From: Trebouxia sp. TZW2008
Taxonomy: Eukaryota > Chlorophyta > Trebouxiophyceae > Trebouxiales > Trebouxiaceae
DNA length: 64,000 bases
Direction of reading: 5' to 3'
Assembly: GCA_002118135.1 (NCBI GenBank)
Contig: BDIU01000398.1
Span: forward strand, 117,706-181,705
Shown: piece after piece, positions 23,501 through 35,200 of the stretch
Position numbering within the stretch: the stretch's first letter is position 1
Layout: every line of letters starts with the position of its first letter
Translations under genes and position numbers: made by a program
Notes under the pieces: generated by a model
Told to the model about the DNA's origin: nothing
What the model saw: only the letters and a program-made list of their open reading frames with translations
Database searches by the model: none

Positions 23501-25036
23501 CAGTCTACCTGCAACCATGCAAAGCCACACACAGTTTTGACAGCATGATCTACCATGATTCTCGTTTCTGCAACCCTTGGATGCGGTCATCACCACCTGG
23601 CTTGTCTGTGCTTGGCTGAGCTCAGCAGATCTTGCTCAGCTTTGTGCAGCAGCAAAGAAAACTGTCCATGACTTACAGTGAATCTTGATCAGTGGTTTCA
23701 ACGCTGTGGTTTCAATGTTGTGCAGGAGCACTGGTGCATCACACCATTGGCTGGTTTGACATCAAGATGGCCTATGACTACAATGGCTGCTCAGAGTACC
23801 GTGTTGGTGAGTCACGCCTCATATGCACATGTTTCCAGACATTCAAGCACTCAGCATAATAATCTGCTGGCGTCAATCTGAACTTGCCACTATACTGTTG
23901 CTGTCACCAAGTGTATAAAGTCAGCAGCGACGCTTGACTTTCAATCAGGATGTCAGTTTGGCCTAGCATTGCTGTGTGAAAATGTATGCTGTCTGCAGTA
24001 TCAAATCCTGCCTGGTTTGGAGACAGATTGTATCTACACATGCATGTTTCTGCTTGCTTGCTCAGCGAATGTGTGCATCATTGCCCTGGTGACATCACCA
24101 GACCATCATGGAGAGTCTCAGCTACTGTTGACTTTCAAGGTCTTTCAGCACAGCACGGGCGCAGTCAAGTTGTATGCCAAAGCTCGATGTCTGTCTTTGT
24201 AAGACATGTGATTGTGTGGTTTGCAGATAATGTGGCAGCTGACTTGATTGCACCCACCTCTGACCCCCACTTCCCTACAGGCAAGCAAATATCAACTCCG
24301 GCATACTGCTGCACTGTGTTAGGACGATGTCATGTGTTATGTTTGACGTTCAACATGAGGATGCATGTATTGGCCTTGATGGTCATTTTGGCAGCCAATC
24401 TGTGCAAGCATTCAGGGGTCTTGTGTGCAGCATTTCTGGGAGTGTGCTACTGTCTTGCATGTATGGCGTTCAGCAGCTATAAATTGCCCTTGAGCTTTGT
24501 CTTGTCCGACTCTACTATGATATTAGTGATGGGCCAGGCCGTTTGCTGTTGCTTTGAGGTTATGAGCATTCCTGCTTGGTCCATTCACACAGAAATGCGC
24601 ACAGTCTCACTCTGCTATGGTATCAGTCATTGGCCAGGCTATTTGCTGTAGGTTTCAGCATATTCTGACACGACGTCAGTGATTGACCAGGCCATTTGCT
24701 GTTGCTTTGAGCATATGAGCATTCCTGCTTGGTCCATTCACATGCAAATGCGCACAGTGCGTGTGCAGGATGCAAGCCCGGCATGCTGTCAAAACGTAAT
24801 GCTTTGGTCAGCATGTGTCTGCTACGAAATCAGTGATTGGTCAGGCCATTTGCTGTTGCTTTGAGCATGCGAGCGTTCCTGCTCTGGTAATGCTGTTGTA
24901 AGCATGTGTATGCGTCATCAAAGCAGCTATTGTCAGGTGTCATGGCATGCATGCGATGGTGTGACTGATTCTTGCAGATTACGGTGTGGAGGCTAAACCC
25001 TGCGGCTACCCTCTGCTGAACGGTCAGCTCAACTGA
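18662..25036 (+). CDS. Secreted Cys-containing protein, 318 aa; possibly aerolysin-fold-like
   Basis: Eleven exons join in phase: 18662-18734, 19106-19256, 19638-19779, 20310-20346, 20856-20961, 21424-21499, 22299-22356, 22801-22920, 23726-23806, 24227-24280, 24978-25036. The first encodes a signal peptide (SFPVVASVALLVITVQ-like core, residues about 9-24), so the product should be secreted or lumenal. The mature part has paired cysteines (CCYS, CEGC) and a long region of alternating polar and Ser/Thr-rich strands around residues 170-250. That pattern loosely recalls the amphipathic hairpin region of the aerolysin/ETX-MTX2 superfamily, but the match is by eye only and no function is claimed. 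The intron after exon 10 appears to have a GC donor. Exon 8 is followed by three 86-bp copies of its end. A lectin or wall protein is an equal alternative. Confidence 0.7.
20470..20506 (+). repeat. CTG trinucleotide microsatellite
   Basis: About ten CTG units lie in an intron of the secreted-protein gene. Confidence 0.9.
21530..21680 (+). repeat. CATT-type tetranucleotide microsatellite
   Basis: A long run of CATT units with interspersed GCTC variants occurs here, and a related CTCA-rich run at about 21003-21066 flanks the previous exon. Both are intronic. Confidence 0.9.
22488..22760 (+). repeat. Intronic tandem repeat, unit about 57 bp
   Basis: Four to five imperfect units share AACACATGCTCAT, a GCTAGTTTGCC-type block and GTCATCAGACAAGCATGCAT. 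They lie between exons 7 and 8 of the secreted-protein gene. There are no unique spacers, so this is not a CRISPR array. Confidence 0.75.
22845..23180 (+). repeat. 86-bp tandem copies of the 3' end of exon 8
   Basis: The block ending GCCACAGTCACATCAG recurs with its end at 22920, 23006, 23092 and 23178, exactly 86 bp apart each time. Most copies keep a gtacgc- or gtatgc-type donor; one has gcacgc. As 86 is not a multiple of three, using a later donor would shift the frame. Confidence 0.9.
23378..23456. repeat. Perfect hairpin, 32-bp arms and 15-nt loop
   Basis: Arm 23378-23409 is the exact reverse complement of 23425-23456. The loop AGGCTGCTGGCAACA also occurs as a direct repeat immediately before the first arm (about 23363-23377). 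It lies in the intron between exons 8 and 9 of the secreted-protein gene. Confidence 0.92.
24530..24890 (+). repeat. Intronic tandem repeat in the last intron of the secreted-protein gene
   Basis: Three or four imperfect copies of a block containing CAGGCCATTTGCTGTTGCTT, then GAGCATTCCTGCTTGGTCC, at irregular spacings of roughly 100-180 bp. Confidence 0.75.
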
Positions 25037-26691
25037 GCTTAGTCACAGCGCCTGCTGCGCATTGTCCAAACTTCTGACAGCGCCCAACTAGCAGGAGCTT
25101 AGGCAATGGTGTTGCAAGTGCAATTGCAGAGCAAACAACTGTCAGTGAAGGCCTGCCAAATATCGACCAACATTTGGTTGATATTTGGTTGATACAGTCA
25201 TGTGGAAGTTTCATTTGTGCGGCAGTCTGCAGCATTGACTAGTCAACATTGCAGATTGTCACAATTGGGCTGGTATTGTTTGCAATTTGGTGTCTCAGCC
25301 ATGAAACTATTTTATTCTCTGGTGCATGTATAGTCAGGAGGTGCAGGCCCAAAATGCACAGGTTGAGTAGGCAAAGTACTGAAAATTAGTTTATGCAGAG
25401 TGAAGTACAGCTGGATATATACAATATGAAGATGTTGTGTCAAAGAAGTTGATTCCTTTGTAATCGTTGAAAATTGTGGAGTGAGCTTGGCGCGCATTGT
25501 CTGTGACACAAAGGCAATGCAGTCTGTAAGCACCAGAAGCAAATCCCTTGAGCAAAGTTTGTTGCTCCTTGATTGCTATGACATCCTGCGTGACGTCCAG
25601 CTGGCGCGTGGCGCTGAAATGAGCTTTCACAGTGCATAGCAGGGAAGACTAAATATGCTGATATATAATGACTATATATGCTCATATACTGACTATATAT
25701 GCTTATATAACCTTTGCTTTAAATCAAAATTGTGCATGTGGTCATGCCTGAAGTTGAGTTGCCATCGCTAGCTAGCTGCCTCTCCACTGCTTCATTGATG
25801 GCCATGCCTTAAGTGGTAGACGACACCCACACGCTACTGTAACTGCAACACCTGACTGGCACGCATCACCCCTGTTGCACCTGCAAACAAGATGCCAAAG
25901 GATCCAGCCAAGTTGGGCATCACACTACGACACAGCGCTAGCCAGGCTGGCATGGGCAGGCTCCCAGGCTGCCTCGACAGACAGAGTCTGCCTTCAGAAC
26001 ATCTAATGGCGTCGACTTTTCTTATATGTTTTGGCAGACTCCCTCCTGCATTGCACACAAAATTGCTGCAGTGTCAGTACGTAGCTGTCATGTATCGATC
26101 CTTTTTTTTTTTTTTTTGGACCATTTCTCGACTTATGCGGTGTGTGTCATTTGTATAAATCTCAGATGGCTGTTTCTCCAGATCATTGATGAGCTTGAGC
26201 ATTGGCAAAACAACGCCTGAATGACATCCCAGATAGCACAGCACATCAGCATTGTGTCCTGGTCCATGCGTTATGCACACTGCTGTAGAGGAAATTGTTT
26301 GAGATGGAAAGGTCATGCTATCATCTCTCACGTGATCCGCGTAAAAGTACAAGCAACCACGCCCGAGTTACAGATGCAAGTATAGCAGCAGAAAGGTCAT
26401 GCATGCACCTCCTGAGCAGGTGTGTGCATGACCTGCATAGCAGTGCAAGTAGCAAGATCAGTCCATGCTGTGCATGCTGAGCCTGCCATGCCCACGTGCA
26501 CCTCTCAGAGCAGCTCTCAGGATTAGGCTGCAGAGCTCGCTGCGCATGCTGCACAGTGTAGCCTGCGGGCTGCAGCGCATTTAAGGCAGTGCAGCACAGG
26601 TTGATTGACTCCTAACAGCTGAGTCTGCGATCAGCTCTGTGCAAATCGCGGCAAGCTCGACGCTCAGGCTCGATCGCTGCACCTGAAAGGA
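25037..26691. other. Intergenic region; one unexplained open frame on the minus strand
   Basis: The minus frame at 25391-25630 (79 codons, start MKAHFSATRQLDVTQDV) reads like protein but has no recognised motif and no supported splice partner. Other content is an AT-rich block with TATATATGC repeats (25650-25725), a run of 17 T at about 26102, and an imperfect hairpin near 26391-26432 (AGGTCATGCATGCACCT with its complement). The promoter of the reductase gene should be just before 26692. Confidence 0.4.
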
Positions 26692-29600
26692 ATGACGTCG
26701 TTCATGTCGACTTTGTGTCAAGGGCACCCGTTGACGCATCGTTGCCAGATTGGTCGGCAGCGTCCTTTCTCAGCGCCCTCGGCGTCAACGTCCCAGGTGC
26801 TGTGCACCGACCTACCAGGACGTGCGCATTGCTCAAGCACGACCCAGCTGACTGAGCTTGCGCGACCAGGTTTGGCCGAGCACTTGTATCAACAACCACA
26901 GACCTTGAGCCATTCTGAGGCTTCTTACACCTGCCCTGCCCGAATGCAGCGCAGACCCCTCCGGTCCTGAAGCGATCAAGGCTTTCCTCACCACCTTCCC
27001 GCACTCGAAGGTGAGCTTGCCTCTATCTGTAGACGTCGTGTCTCGGCTCCACTGCTGTGATGTGACTTGCCCTCATTGCTGCAGGCAAGCATGTAGGTGT
27101 CAGGTTGTACGTGCCAGCTCACCTGGAGGAGCAGTCAAGGTTGCTGTGCTAGGCATTGGGCTCATGGGTAGGTATGGCTTTCACTCCCATTCTGTGTTCA
27201 TAGGTGATGATCACACCAAGATTATTTTGTCCGACCCCCAACCTCATCCCTGTGCCCCAAGCAAGCACAACACTTTTGCTTTGCAGCCTAATCTCATGAC
27301 AAATGCAGTCATGCAGGCTGTTTGGCAAGTCTCAACCCGCCCACGTGTTGAGTCTGTTGCAAGTACTGCATTGAGAGCATCAGGGCAGCATAGATTGATG
27401 TCTGTGACTTTGATTGAACAGAGACCCTACTAAGGCAGAATCCTTGGCAGAAGCTGGCAACCAGGTGTATCAGTCAGCCCAAGGTGCCATACACAAAGTA
27501 CCTGGGCAGGTTGCATGACTGGTATCTGACTTCTTGCAGGCAACAAAGTAGCTAGGCGTTTGTCAGAGGAGGGTAGCGAAGTGGCAAAACAACACAGACT
27601 ACAACAAGAAGAACAGAAAACCTGCTTGCCACAATTTGTTGGCATGACTCGCTGACACAGTACGTTCATTGACTGATTGTCTTGATTTCATCAGGCAACA
27701 AGGTGGCGAGGCGCTTGTCAGAGGAGGGTTACCAGGTGGCGGCTTGGAACCGAGACCCTAGCAAGGCAGAAGCTTTGGCAGAAGCCGGCATCCAGGTGCA
27801 TCAGTCAGCCCAGGATGCCATTGGAGCATCAGATGTGATGGTGCTGCTGCTGTCGGACGCTGGAGCAATTCAAGACGTTCTGCTCAGCGCTGACAAGGCC
27901 GTAGACCTGAAGGGCAAGGTTGTTTTGCAGATGGGAACCATAGGTGAGCCAGACTGCTCTGCACTGTGTGTTGCTGTGTGAAGTAAGCTGCTGAAAACCC
28001 CCTAAAGCCAGCAACAAAACCCCCCCTGCCCCTCCAGCTGCAAGGCTGTCGTCACCAAGCTTCAGCAGTTGAGCACGACTGTCTTTCCCAGACCAAAAAG
28101 GGTTGGGAGCTGTGACTTTGCCATCAAGCTTTTGCAACGGTACCTGTTTGCACATCAGGGCCAGAAAAGGCTTGTGACAACGCCACCAAAACTCCAGCAG
28201 CAGGAGCAGAGTGTATAGAAGCATCGGTGCAGTTCTCACAGTCAGAGGCAACAAAAGGGGGCCTGCTGAGCACGGTGGCGTCAAAGGGGGATCCCCGCAC
28301 CAGCACCTGCAACCTACAGCAACTTTGTCTCTTTGTTTGCAGGGCCAAAAGGGCGCTGTGACATTCTCACCAATGCCTGTGATTGCTGCAAAAATCCAGG
28401 CAGCAGGCGCAGGATACAGCAGGGTGGTTTCATGAGCTATAGCAACTGCAACCCTTTGTCTCAAAATCACAAGAGAGCTGTGACGCATTGCCAGGCAGCA
28501 GCAGCAGAGTATATAGAAGCACCGGTTCTGGGGTCATACAGAAGCCTCAAAGGAGGCCCTCTTGATCATGGTGGGGTCAGGGGGGAGGGACCCTCAGGCC
28601 AGACTTTTGTCAAGCTATAGCAAGTGATTGCCTTTGGTATGCAGGGCCAGAAGTTAGCTGTGACCTTGCCGCAAAGATTCAGGCAGCAGGAGCAGAGTAT
28701 ATCGCAGCACCAGTGCTGGGTTCACGGCCAGAGCCCTCAAAAGGGGCGCTGCTGAGCATGCTGCGGTCAGAGGTCGACCCAAAAGCAGCAACAAATTGTT
28801 CCCACGAACCATGACAACTGCTTCTCTTTGCTTCGTAGGGCCAAAAGAGCGCTGTGACATCGCTACCAAGCTCTTTCAAGTAATAATAATAACAATAATA
28901 ATCATTACATGTTCCAGCATATACTGCTAGGTATGTGTGGCACAAGTCCTATCTCGCCAGGCAGGCTTGTCTTGAGCGTTGCGATATGGACGCCTGATGT
29001 TCAACTGTTGAAAGTCAGACAAAAACATGTCATTCCAGATCTTCCTGGGGCGACCTGGAGGATTTGATCCCTTGACTTGACCAAACAACATGACCTTAGG
29101 CAACCTAGTATCTAGCATCCTGCAGACATGTCCATACCACCTAAGCCTCTTACTCCTCAGTTGGGAGTCCATGGAACAAGTTTGACACATTGACAATATG
29201 GCTGCATTTGAAACATAGTCTCTAAAAGAAATGCCACAAATGTGTCTCAAACAACTCATCAAAAAGACAGACATAGCTACACAATGCTTGTTGAGCAGAG
29301 TCCATGTCTCTGCACCATACCATCTTTCAACTCTGGATGGCTATTATACATAGTGCTGAAAACAGAGCTGTAATGTCACCTCCAGGCTTGAACCAGTCTT
29401 CGTTGATGCCATTGGCTTTGTGTGAAATGCAGGGCCAAAAGAGAGCTGTGACATTGCCAGTAAGATCCAGGCAGCAGGAGCAGAGTATATAGAAGCTCCA
29501 GTGCTGGGGTCACAGCCAGAGGCCTCAAAGGGGACCCTCCTGATCATGGTAGGGTCAGAGGGGGACCCCAAAGAAAGCAAGGCCTGGCAGGTGCTGATTA

Positions 29601-31578
29601 TGCTGGGTCAAGATCCACAGCATATGGGAGCTGTGGGAACTGCCGCTGCCACAAAGCTAGCACTCAACCAGCTCATTGCTTCTTTAACAGTGAGTTCATT
29701 TTGTTTGTCACAATGAGTTCATTCTATTCCTCAAATTGAACTGAGTCTAACCTTGTTGGGCAAAGATCCAAAGCATATGGGAGCTGTGGGGACTGCTGCA
29801 GCTACTAAGCTAGCACGCAACCAGCTCATTGCCTCTCTGACAAGGAGTCACATCTGATGTTGACAATCATTTCACACTGCACATGATAAGGCCAGTCTGC
29901 TCATGGTGGATGCTGCAGCTTCTGTAAGCCATTTTCAGCTGCTTTTGCCACACAACTTCGCTGCAGTCAGGCCTTTCTGACGATGTCCTGATAGACTGAT
30001 AACTTCTGATGCAACAGTCTATGCGCTTGCCTGATTTGACTTCCATGCAAAATGTTTCGACTTAGCAATAGCGTGCAACTTTAGCGGGCAGTGGCACATA
30101 CCTGCCTTCAGCTTCCACTAATAAGCTTTGCAAAGGTTTTCAAAATATGATGGCTTAGACCAAAGTAACATGACATGTTGAGCCTTGACCAGCCAAAATC
30201 TGACCCTACGTTTATTTTCTAGTTGAGGTTTACTGTCTTCCGCAAAGCACGAAATGTTGATGCTGACATTGCAATTGCTAGATCATCGTTATCAATGTGT
30301 GAAATAGTTGTTAAACGACTCAGGGCTCAATGTCATTGCATGAAAGGGTCTGGCAAGTTAACAACTGCTGCTGCTGCTGCTGCTGACAGGTTGGCTTCTC
30401 AACTTCTTTGGCATTGTTGCAGCATAATGGAGCTGACATTCGCAAATTCATGTATCCTGAAAGGAAGCGCCTTGCACATTTTTGTCCTGTCTCAATCCTT
30501 GCTTATCACCATGTCTAAGCAGCTGCTGCTGCTGCTGCTGTGAACAGGTTGGCTTCTCAACTTCCCTGGGATTGCTTCAGCGTAATGGAGCCGACATCGA
30601 TAAGTTTATGGGCATTCTTAGAGGCAGCGCCTTGTATGCTCCCACTTTTGACAAGAAGCTACAGAGGATGCTGGACCGCGACTATGCCAACCCAAACTTT
30701 CCTACCAAGGTCAATGTTATCTTCATCTTTATCTTTTGTGTACATGTTGTTTCGTCTTGAGTGCTAGTGGTCGTATGCGTCCCATTATTGACAGGAAGCT
30801 TCAGATGGTGTTGGACCGTAGTTATGCGAATCTCAAACTTTATTACAAAGGTTTTCTTACACCCAGTGCACATACTTGCTTAATGTTGCGTCCCACCTTT
30901 GACAAGAGGCTACAGAGGATGCTGGAATGTGACTTTGCCACAAAGTTGATTGTCAGGCTGTGTGCACATACTGCGTCTTGGGTGCTAGTCAGCATGCAGC
31001 CTGTGCTTGCTTCGTGTTGCGTCCCACCTTAAACAAGAGGGTACACAGGATGCTGGACTATGATTTTGCCAATCCAAACTTTTCTACAGGGATGTCTTGC
31101 GTTCAGATCCTTATATTGTTGTGGATTGAATGGCAAATGCTTGACACAGGCGGCTCAGCCCTAGTACTTCCCCTTCACGACACACGGGCGCACCAGCAGT
31201 TTCCAGTGCTCTTCTGTTAGCAAGCTTTTGACAAGTATCGGTACACACCATTTCCCCCTCTTTCTGGCAAGGATTCCAGGTTGAAACAGGTCTCGCTGAA
31301 TTGCTGATTCCTGCGCCCTTGTGCACTTGAATAGTTGATTCAGCTGCATTCCACTGATGTGTACTAGATGCTTGACAGTTCACCTTCTGACATTCTGTTG
31401 TGGCGTGCAGCATTTGCTGAAGGACATGAGGCTGTTCACAAGCGAGGCAGAAAAGGCTGATTTGGACACGCATCTGCTCCAGGGTCTGGAGGCTGTGATT
31501 GCTAGCACAGTCAACAGAGGCCTGGCAGACACTGACTACTCTGCTGTATATGATGGCATCATTGAGCCTAAAAAATGA
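26692..31578 (+). CDS. Glyoxylate/succinic-semialdehyde reductase (3-hydroxyisobutyrate dehydrogenase family), 334 aa
   Basis: Six exons join in phase: 26692-26796, 27104-27167, 27695-27943, 29433-29689, 30548-30709, 31411-31578. Residues 1-45 form a likely organelle presequence (Ser/Thr/Arg/Gln-rich). The family signatures are all present: NADP-binding GIGLMG (52-57), NRDP after the second strand (75-78, as in NADPH users), substrate loop APVLGSQ (161-167), and catalytic GTAAATKLALNQ with Lys214 and Asn218. The end is short and charged (IIEPKK). By family it reduces glyoxylate to glycolate or succinic semialdehyde to 4-hydroxybutyrate with NADPH, probably in plastid or mitochondrion. Exon 3 has one degenerate copy upstream, exon 4 five, and exon 5 several on both sides. 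A LINE fragment sits between the exon-4 copies. Confidence 0.92.
28130..29689 (+). repeat. Six copies of reductase exon 4, only the last intact
   Basis: Copies start around 28130, 28340, 28450, 28645, 28838 (cut short by the LINE fragment) and 29433. The copy at 28645 is open for most of its length (GPEVSCDLAAKIQAAGAEYI) but lacks the 3' half and a usable donor. The 29433 copy has acceptor, full reading frame and GT donor. Confidence 0.88.
28878..29345 (-). mobile_element. 5'-truncated LINE retrotransposon, 3' end with ATT-type tail
   Basis: The minus strand from about 29340 to 28930 encodes the conserved C-terminal part of a LINE reverse-transcriptase polyprotein: ETWTLLNKH, MSCLRHICGISFRDYVSN, RLRWYGHVCRM, then PPGRPRKIWNDM. 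Downstream on that strand comes a simple AT-rich tail at 28878-28905, seen on the plus strand as an AAT repeat. The fragment interrupts a degenerate copy of reductase exon 4, so it inserted after that duplication. No intact reverse-transcriptase or endonuclease is present; it is dead on arrival. Confidence 0.8.
30391..31085 (+). repeat. Degenerate copies of reductase exon 5 around the intact exon
   Basis: A truncated upstream copy at about 30391-30455 starts at a good acceptor but loses the frame. After the intact exon (30548-30709), the TTTGACAAGAAGCTACAGAG part recurs near 30790, 30900 and 31030 (periods 110-130 bp). CTG-rich runs precede the first two. Confidence 0.82.
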
Positions 31579-31635
31579 CCTTCCGACTATCGCAAGTCGC
31601 ATGGGCAAAACTGCGACTAGCGCAACTGATGCAAT

Positions 31636-31640
31636 TGTAA
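31636..31640 (+). terminator. Putative TGTAA polyadenylation signal of the reductase gene
   Basis: TGTAA lies 58 nt after the stop codon. TGTAA is the usual poly(A) signal in green algae; cleavage here is inferred. Confidence 0.4.
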
Positions 31641-32228
31641 ACTGCATACAAGTTGACTCCTCCAGCATTTGACACTATCAAGACAAGCAGTTGCAGGGCT
31701 GGCTTAATTTCATGGGGTGACTGTGCAGTCAGTCATCTGAGTCCAATCATGTTAAGGATGTCACATCTACTTGCGATTTTGACACCTGTTGTTGCCACGG
31801 AGGATGCAAAGACTTGTTCGGAAGTTTGATGAAACATGCACATACGATGTGTGTGCGCCTGTTGTCTGAAGACACATATTCAGGCTGCCTTCGTTGCTCT
31901 GGGAGTGATTTACATATGGATCAGTGGGTGTCGTTCTCAAAATTACCAGAAATAATATTGCACCAGACAGGGCTGTACAAGGGACAATGGACTTTTGCAT
32001 ATGCAGCTTCCACGGCTCAGCGCATGATAGCCATCATGATCAGTTCTTGCTGTACACAACAGTGAGGCATGCCAAAACCCTCACTCGTAACACTCAACAC
32101 GTCGCAGCACACACAACTGTCTGTCAGGCGGTATGGCAGGTGACATCACGTGTCAGGTCAAGTGAGTAATGGACCATCAAATGACCATATGGCAACTGCA
32201 TGGAATTTCATGACGTTGATGATGTCAA
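31641..32228. other. Convergent intergenic region, no gene seen
   Basis: It separates the 3' ends of the reductase (+) and the coiled-coil gene (-). Only short unsupported frames are present. Confidence 0.5.
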
Positions 32229-35200
32229 TCAGTGCTTCGCTTGCAGCAGACTGTCCATGCTGACTGTTCCGTTTTTGGCCCAGTCCTTGTTCGTCTGCAA
32301 CTTGTCCATGGCTTGCAACAGCTTTTGGCGCTGGAAACTGGCGCCCATGTTGGCCATTTTGCGCTGCTGCTGTAGCTGAGCTCGGGCCTCCAACAAAGAT
32401 CTGGCCTTTTCGGTTTCGTCCTGGATCTTATGCAGCAGCTGGTTGCGCTGATACATGTCTCGCCTTTTGCCTGCCTCCACCTGCATATGCATTGCAATTT
32501 GCTCAGTCTACGCCATCAGCTTGTGCTGGAGCTAAAGACAAATGCAAGGAAATATGACACCAAAGCTCTGTGAATACACATGCTTTGCAAGCCTTTCCCC
32601 CCCCCAGAGACTGTGACTAGGCAGTCATCAGGTCTTGGGCAACTCATTGGGCAACTCATTGAAGTTATTTTCTGTTTGTATACTTCTGTACAACCGCTGA
32701 GAAGTGCACAACGCAAGCACATGTCGCAGTTCAGTGATGGTGAGCTTGTTGGATGGATGGAATGGTTTTGATGCAAGTGCTATTCAAGCCATGTTCTGAG
32801 ACCTGTGCTTACTGTACCTGATCTCGAGCTGTCAACAACATTTGCACCATGCATTGCCAATGCTGCTGAGGATTGACCTGCCCAAATGGGCTGCAATGCT
32901 TGTTGAGTGGTGATCATGCGCTGCATGAGCCGATCAACAGCGCACACAATGACAGCACACACAAACTCTGTATAACATATGTGACGTCATGCAGAAAATT
33001 AGGGCAGAAAGCTGTGCTGCAAGAGTACCCAAACTGGCAATCATGATGTCTCTGTTACCTTCTCACGCTTGAGATCCAGGTCCAGCTTCTTCTCTAGGCT
33101 CTTGCAGGCGTTCACATGGTCCCTGTGGTTTCGGAGCGTGGCCAGCTTCTCGTCCTTCTCGATGGTGCGGTGCACAATGTCACTCACCCGCTCTTCCTCC
33201 CTTTGTTGAGCCTACGCTCAACAGCTCAACTGTCAGAATAGCGACACCATCCAATCAGTCACATTGTGTGTAGAGCAATGCACAGCATTATGCACTCGTT
33301 CTCTTTTCTCTGCTGAGCCTACAGAACAGATCACCGATGGGGCCGCTTTTGCACCTGACAAATCACAATTAATCAAGCTCAATGCACAGTGTTGCTCAGA
33401 CATTCCTCCTCCCTGTGCTGAACCTGCATCCTTGCTAGTAGCAGCTGAGGTACTTTGATGCTTATGTTGTACCAAAAGCACGCCTCATTGCCAACAAATA
33501 AGCGCTTGCAAAGCCTCAGGAATTGAGTTTACAAGAGTGAGGGCTGACCTGCTTGTAGGCTTGCTTGCGCTGCATCTGCTTCTGTGCCTCGCGCTCACGC
33601 TTCAAGGCGTCCTCTCTTCGCCTTTCAGCCTCCTTCTGCCTACACACATGTAAGAGTGATTAAGCACCCGCCTTCTGAAAGGGCTCAGGATACAAGTCAT
33701 GAAAGTATGAACTTGGGGGCTGCACTGTCCCCACACCCACTCTCCACCAATTGGCGATTTCACTGTACTTGACTCAGGCAAGTAGGCTGCTTGCACACAT
33801 GTTGGCCAACTACATTGATTGGCAAGAAAGCCCCAAGTACTGTATGCAAATGCACCATATTCTTTTGTGATTGTGGATTCACTTGTAAGCCATCATTAGC
33901 TTTGATGTCCCAGTCAGCAGTGGCACAAAGCATCACTTGAATCTCAACTGCAGCTCGTTTTTCGAAATGCAGTATGGCGTATCCTCTGTCAAGTCTCTAG
34001 AGATCACAAAAAAACAGAGTAGCAAAGCTCACGTGCTTTGCTGCTCAAACTCAGCTTGCTTCTTATAGCGATTTGGCATCTAGTCTCACTCCATATCTAG
34101 TTCCAGCATGCACATGGCAAATTTCGCAGATGCAAGCCACATGCGGCGCTCCTAGCCGGGCGTTGGGCAAAAGGCTGCATCTGCCTTCAGTGTTGACATG
34201 GCCAACTGAGCATCATGCAACTCACATGTGGCGCTTCTCATTCTCAGCTCACTTTTGGTCATGCTGCTGCAATTGCTTTTGGTATCAACATGGCGAATTT
34301 AGCAACAGGCAACTCACATGCGGCGCTCCTCATTCTCAGCCTGCTTCTGGTCAAAATCTTGGCGGCGCTTGATGAGGATGGTGCGGTTGGCCTCAAGAGC
34401 GGCCTTGATGCGCGCCTCTGCCTTGGCACTTGCTTCAGCATCCCTGGCTGCTGCCTCCTCCGCCTGCTTCTGCTTCAACTGCACAAGCAAGCAAAGGTTT
34501 TGAGCACAATGAACATGGCTGAAGCTGTGCCTGGTCACTGGTGAGAATGGTGCGGTTGGCCTCCAGACCAGCCTTGATGCGCGCCTCTGCCTTAGCACTT
34601 GCTTCAGCGTCCCTGACTGCTGCCGCCTCCGCCTGCTTCTGCTTCAACTGCACATGCACAGGAAACTTTGTAGGACAGATGATCACAAGCAAGCATCATG
34701 TGGGAGCAGAACAAACAAGGCTGATGCTGTGAGGTGTCATGGATGAGATTGGTGTGGTTGGCCTCGAAGGCGGCTTTGATGCGCGGCTCCGCCTTGGCAC
34801 TGGCTTTAGCATCCCTGGCTGCTGCCTCCTCCGCCTTCTTCTGCTTCAACTTCACAAGGCATAAAGAAGTTGTCACCATACCATCAAGAAACTATGTCAA
34901 ATGAGGAGTCATGCCATGACAAAAGTAAACAGCCTGCGTGTTGCCCTGTCTCTGAATTTCTAGGCGCTGCTCTACTTGCAGCTGACATGCAAGCAAATAG
35001 CATGAATCCAGTGACACCTTAGCATGGGCATCAGGTTCATGTTTCAGTTCTTCCAAGCAAATCACTGCATGCTTTTCTAGGCTTGCTTTCTGGCAAAGGG
35101 TCAACGCCGCATGTGCATGGCAGATACCTGAGCAGCCTTGTAAGCAACATGTCAAGTGTTTCTTACAAGCGTGACAATCCTCAAGTGCTTCTTGAGCATG

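Noticed and set aside
25834..26220. Overlapping open frames on both strands near 25.9 kb
   Set aside because: No motif, no splice consistency, and part lies over a poly-T run.
26391..26432. Short hairpin as a possible RNA gene
   Set aside because: It is imperfect, isolated and without other support.
28645..28815. Alternative reductase exon 4
   Set aside because: It is open but ends without a GT donor and misses the catalytic Lys segment, so it cannot replace the 29433 copy.
30391..30455. First copy of reductase exon 5 as the true exon
   Set aside because: It loses the reading frame after the first 20 codons and has no donor; the 30548 copy is complete.
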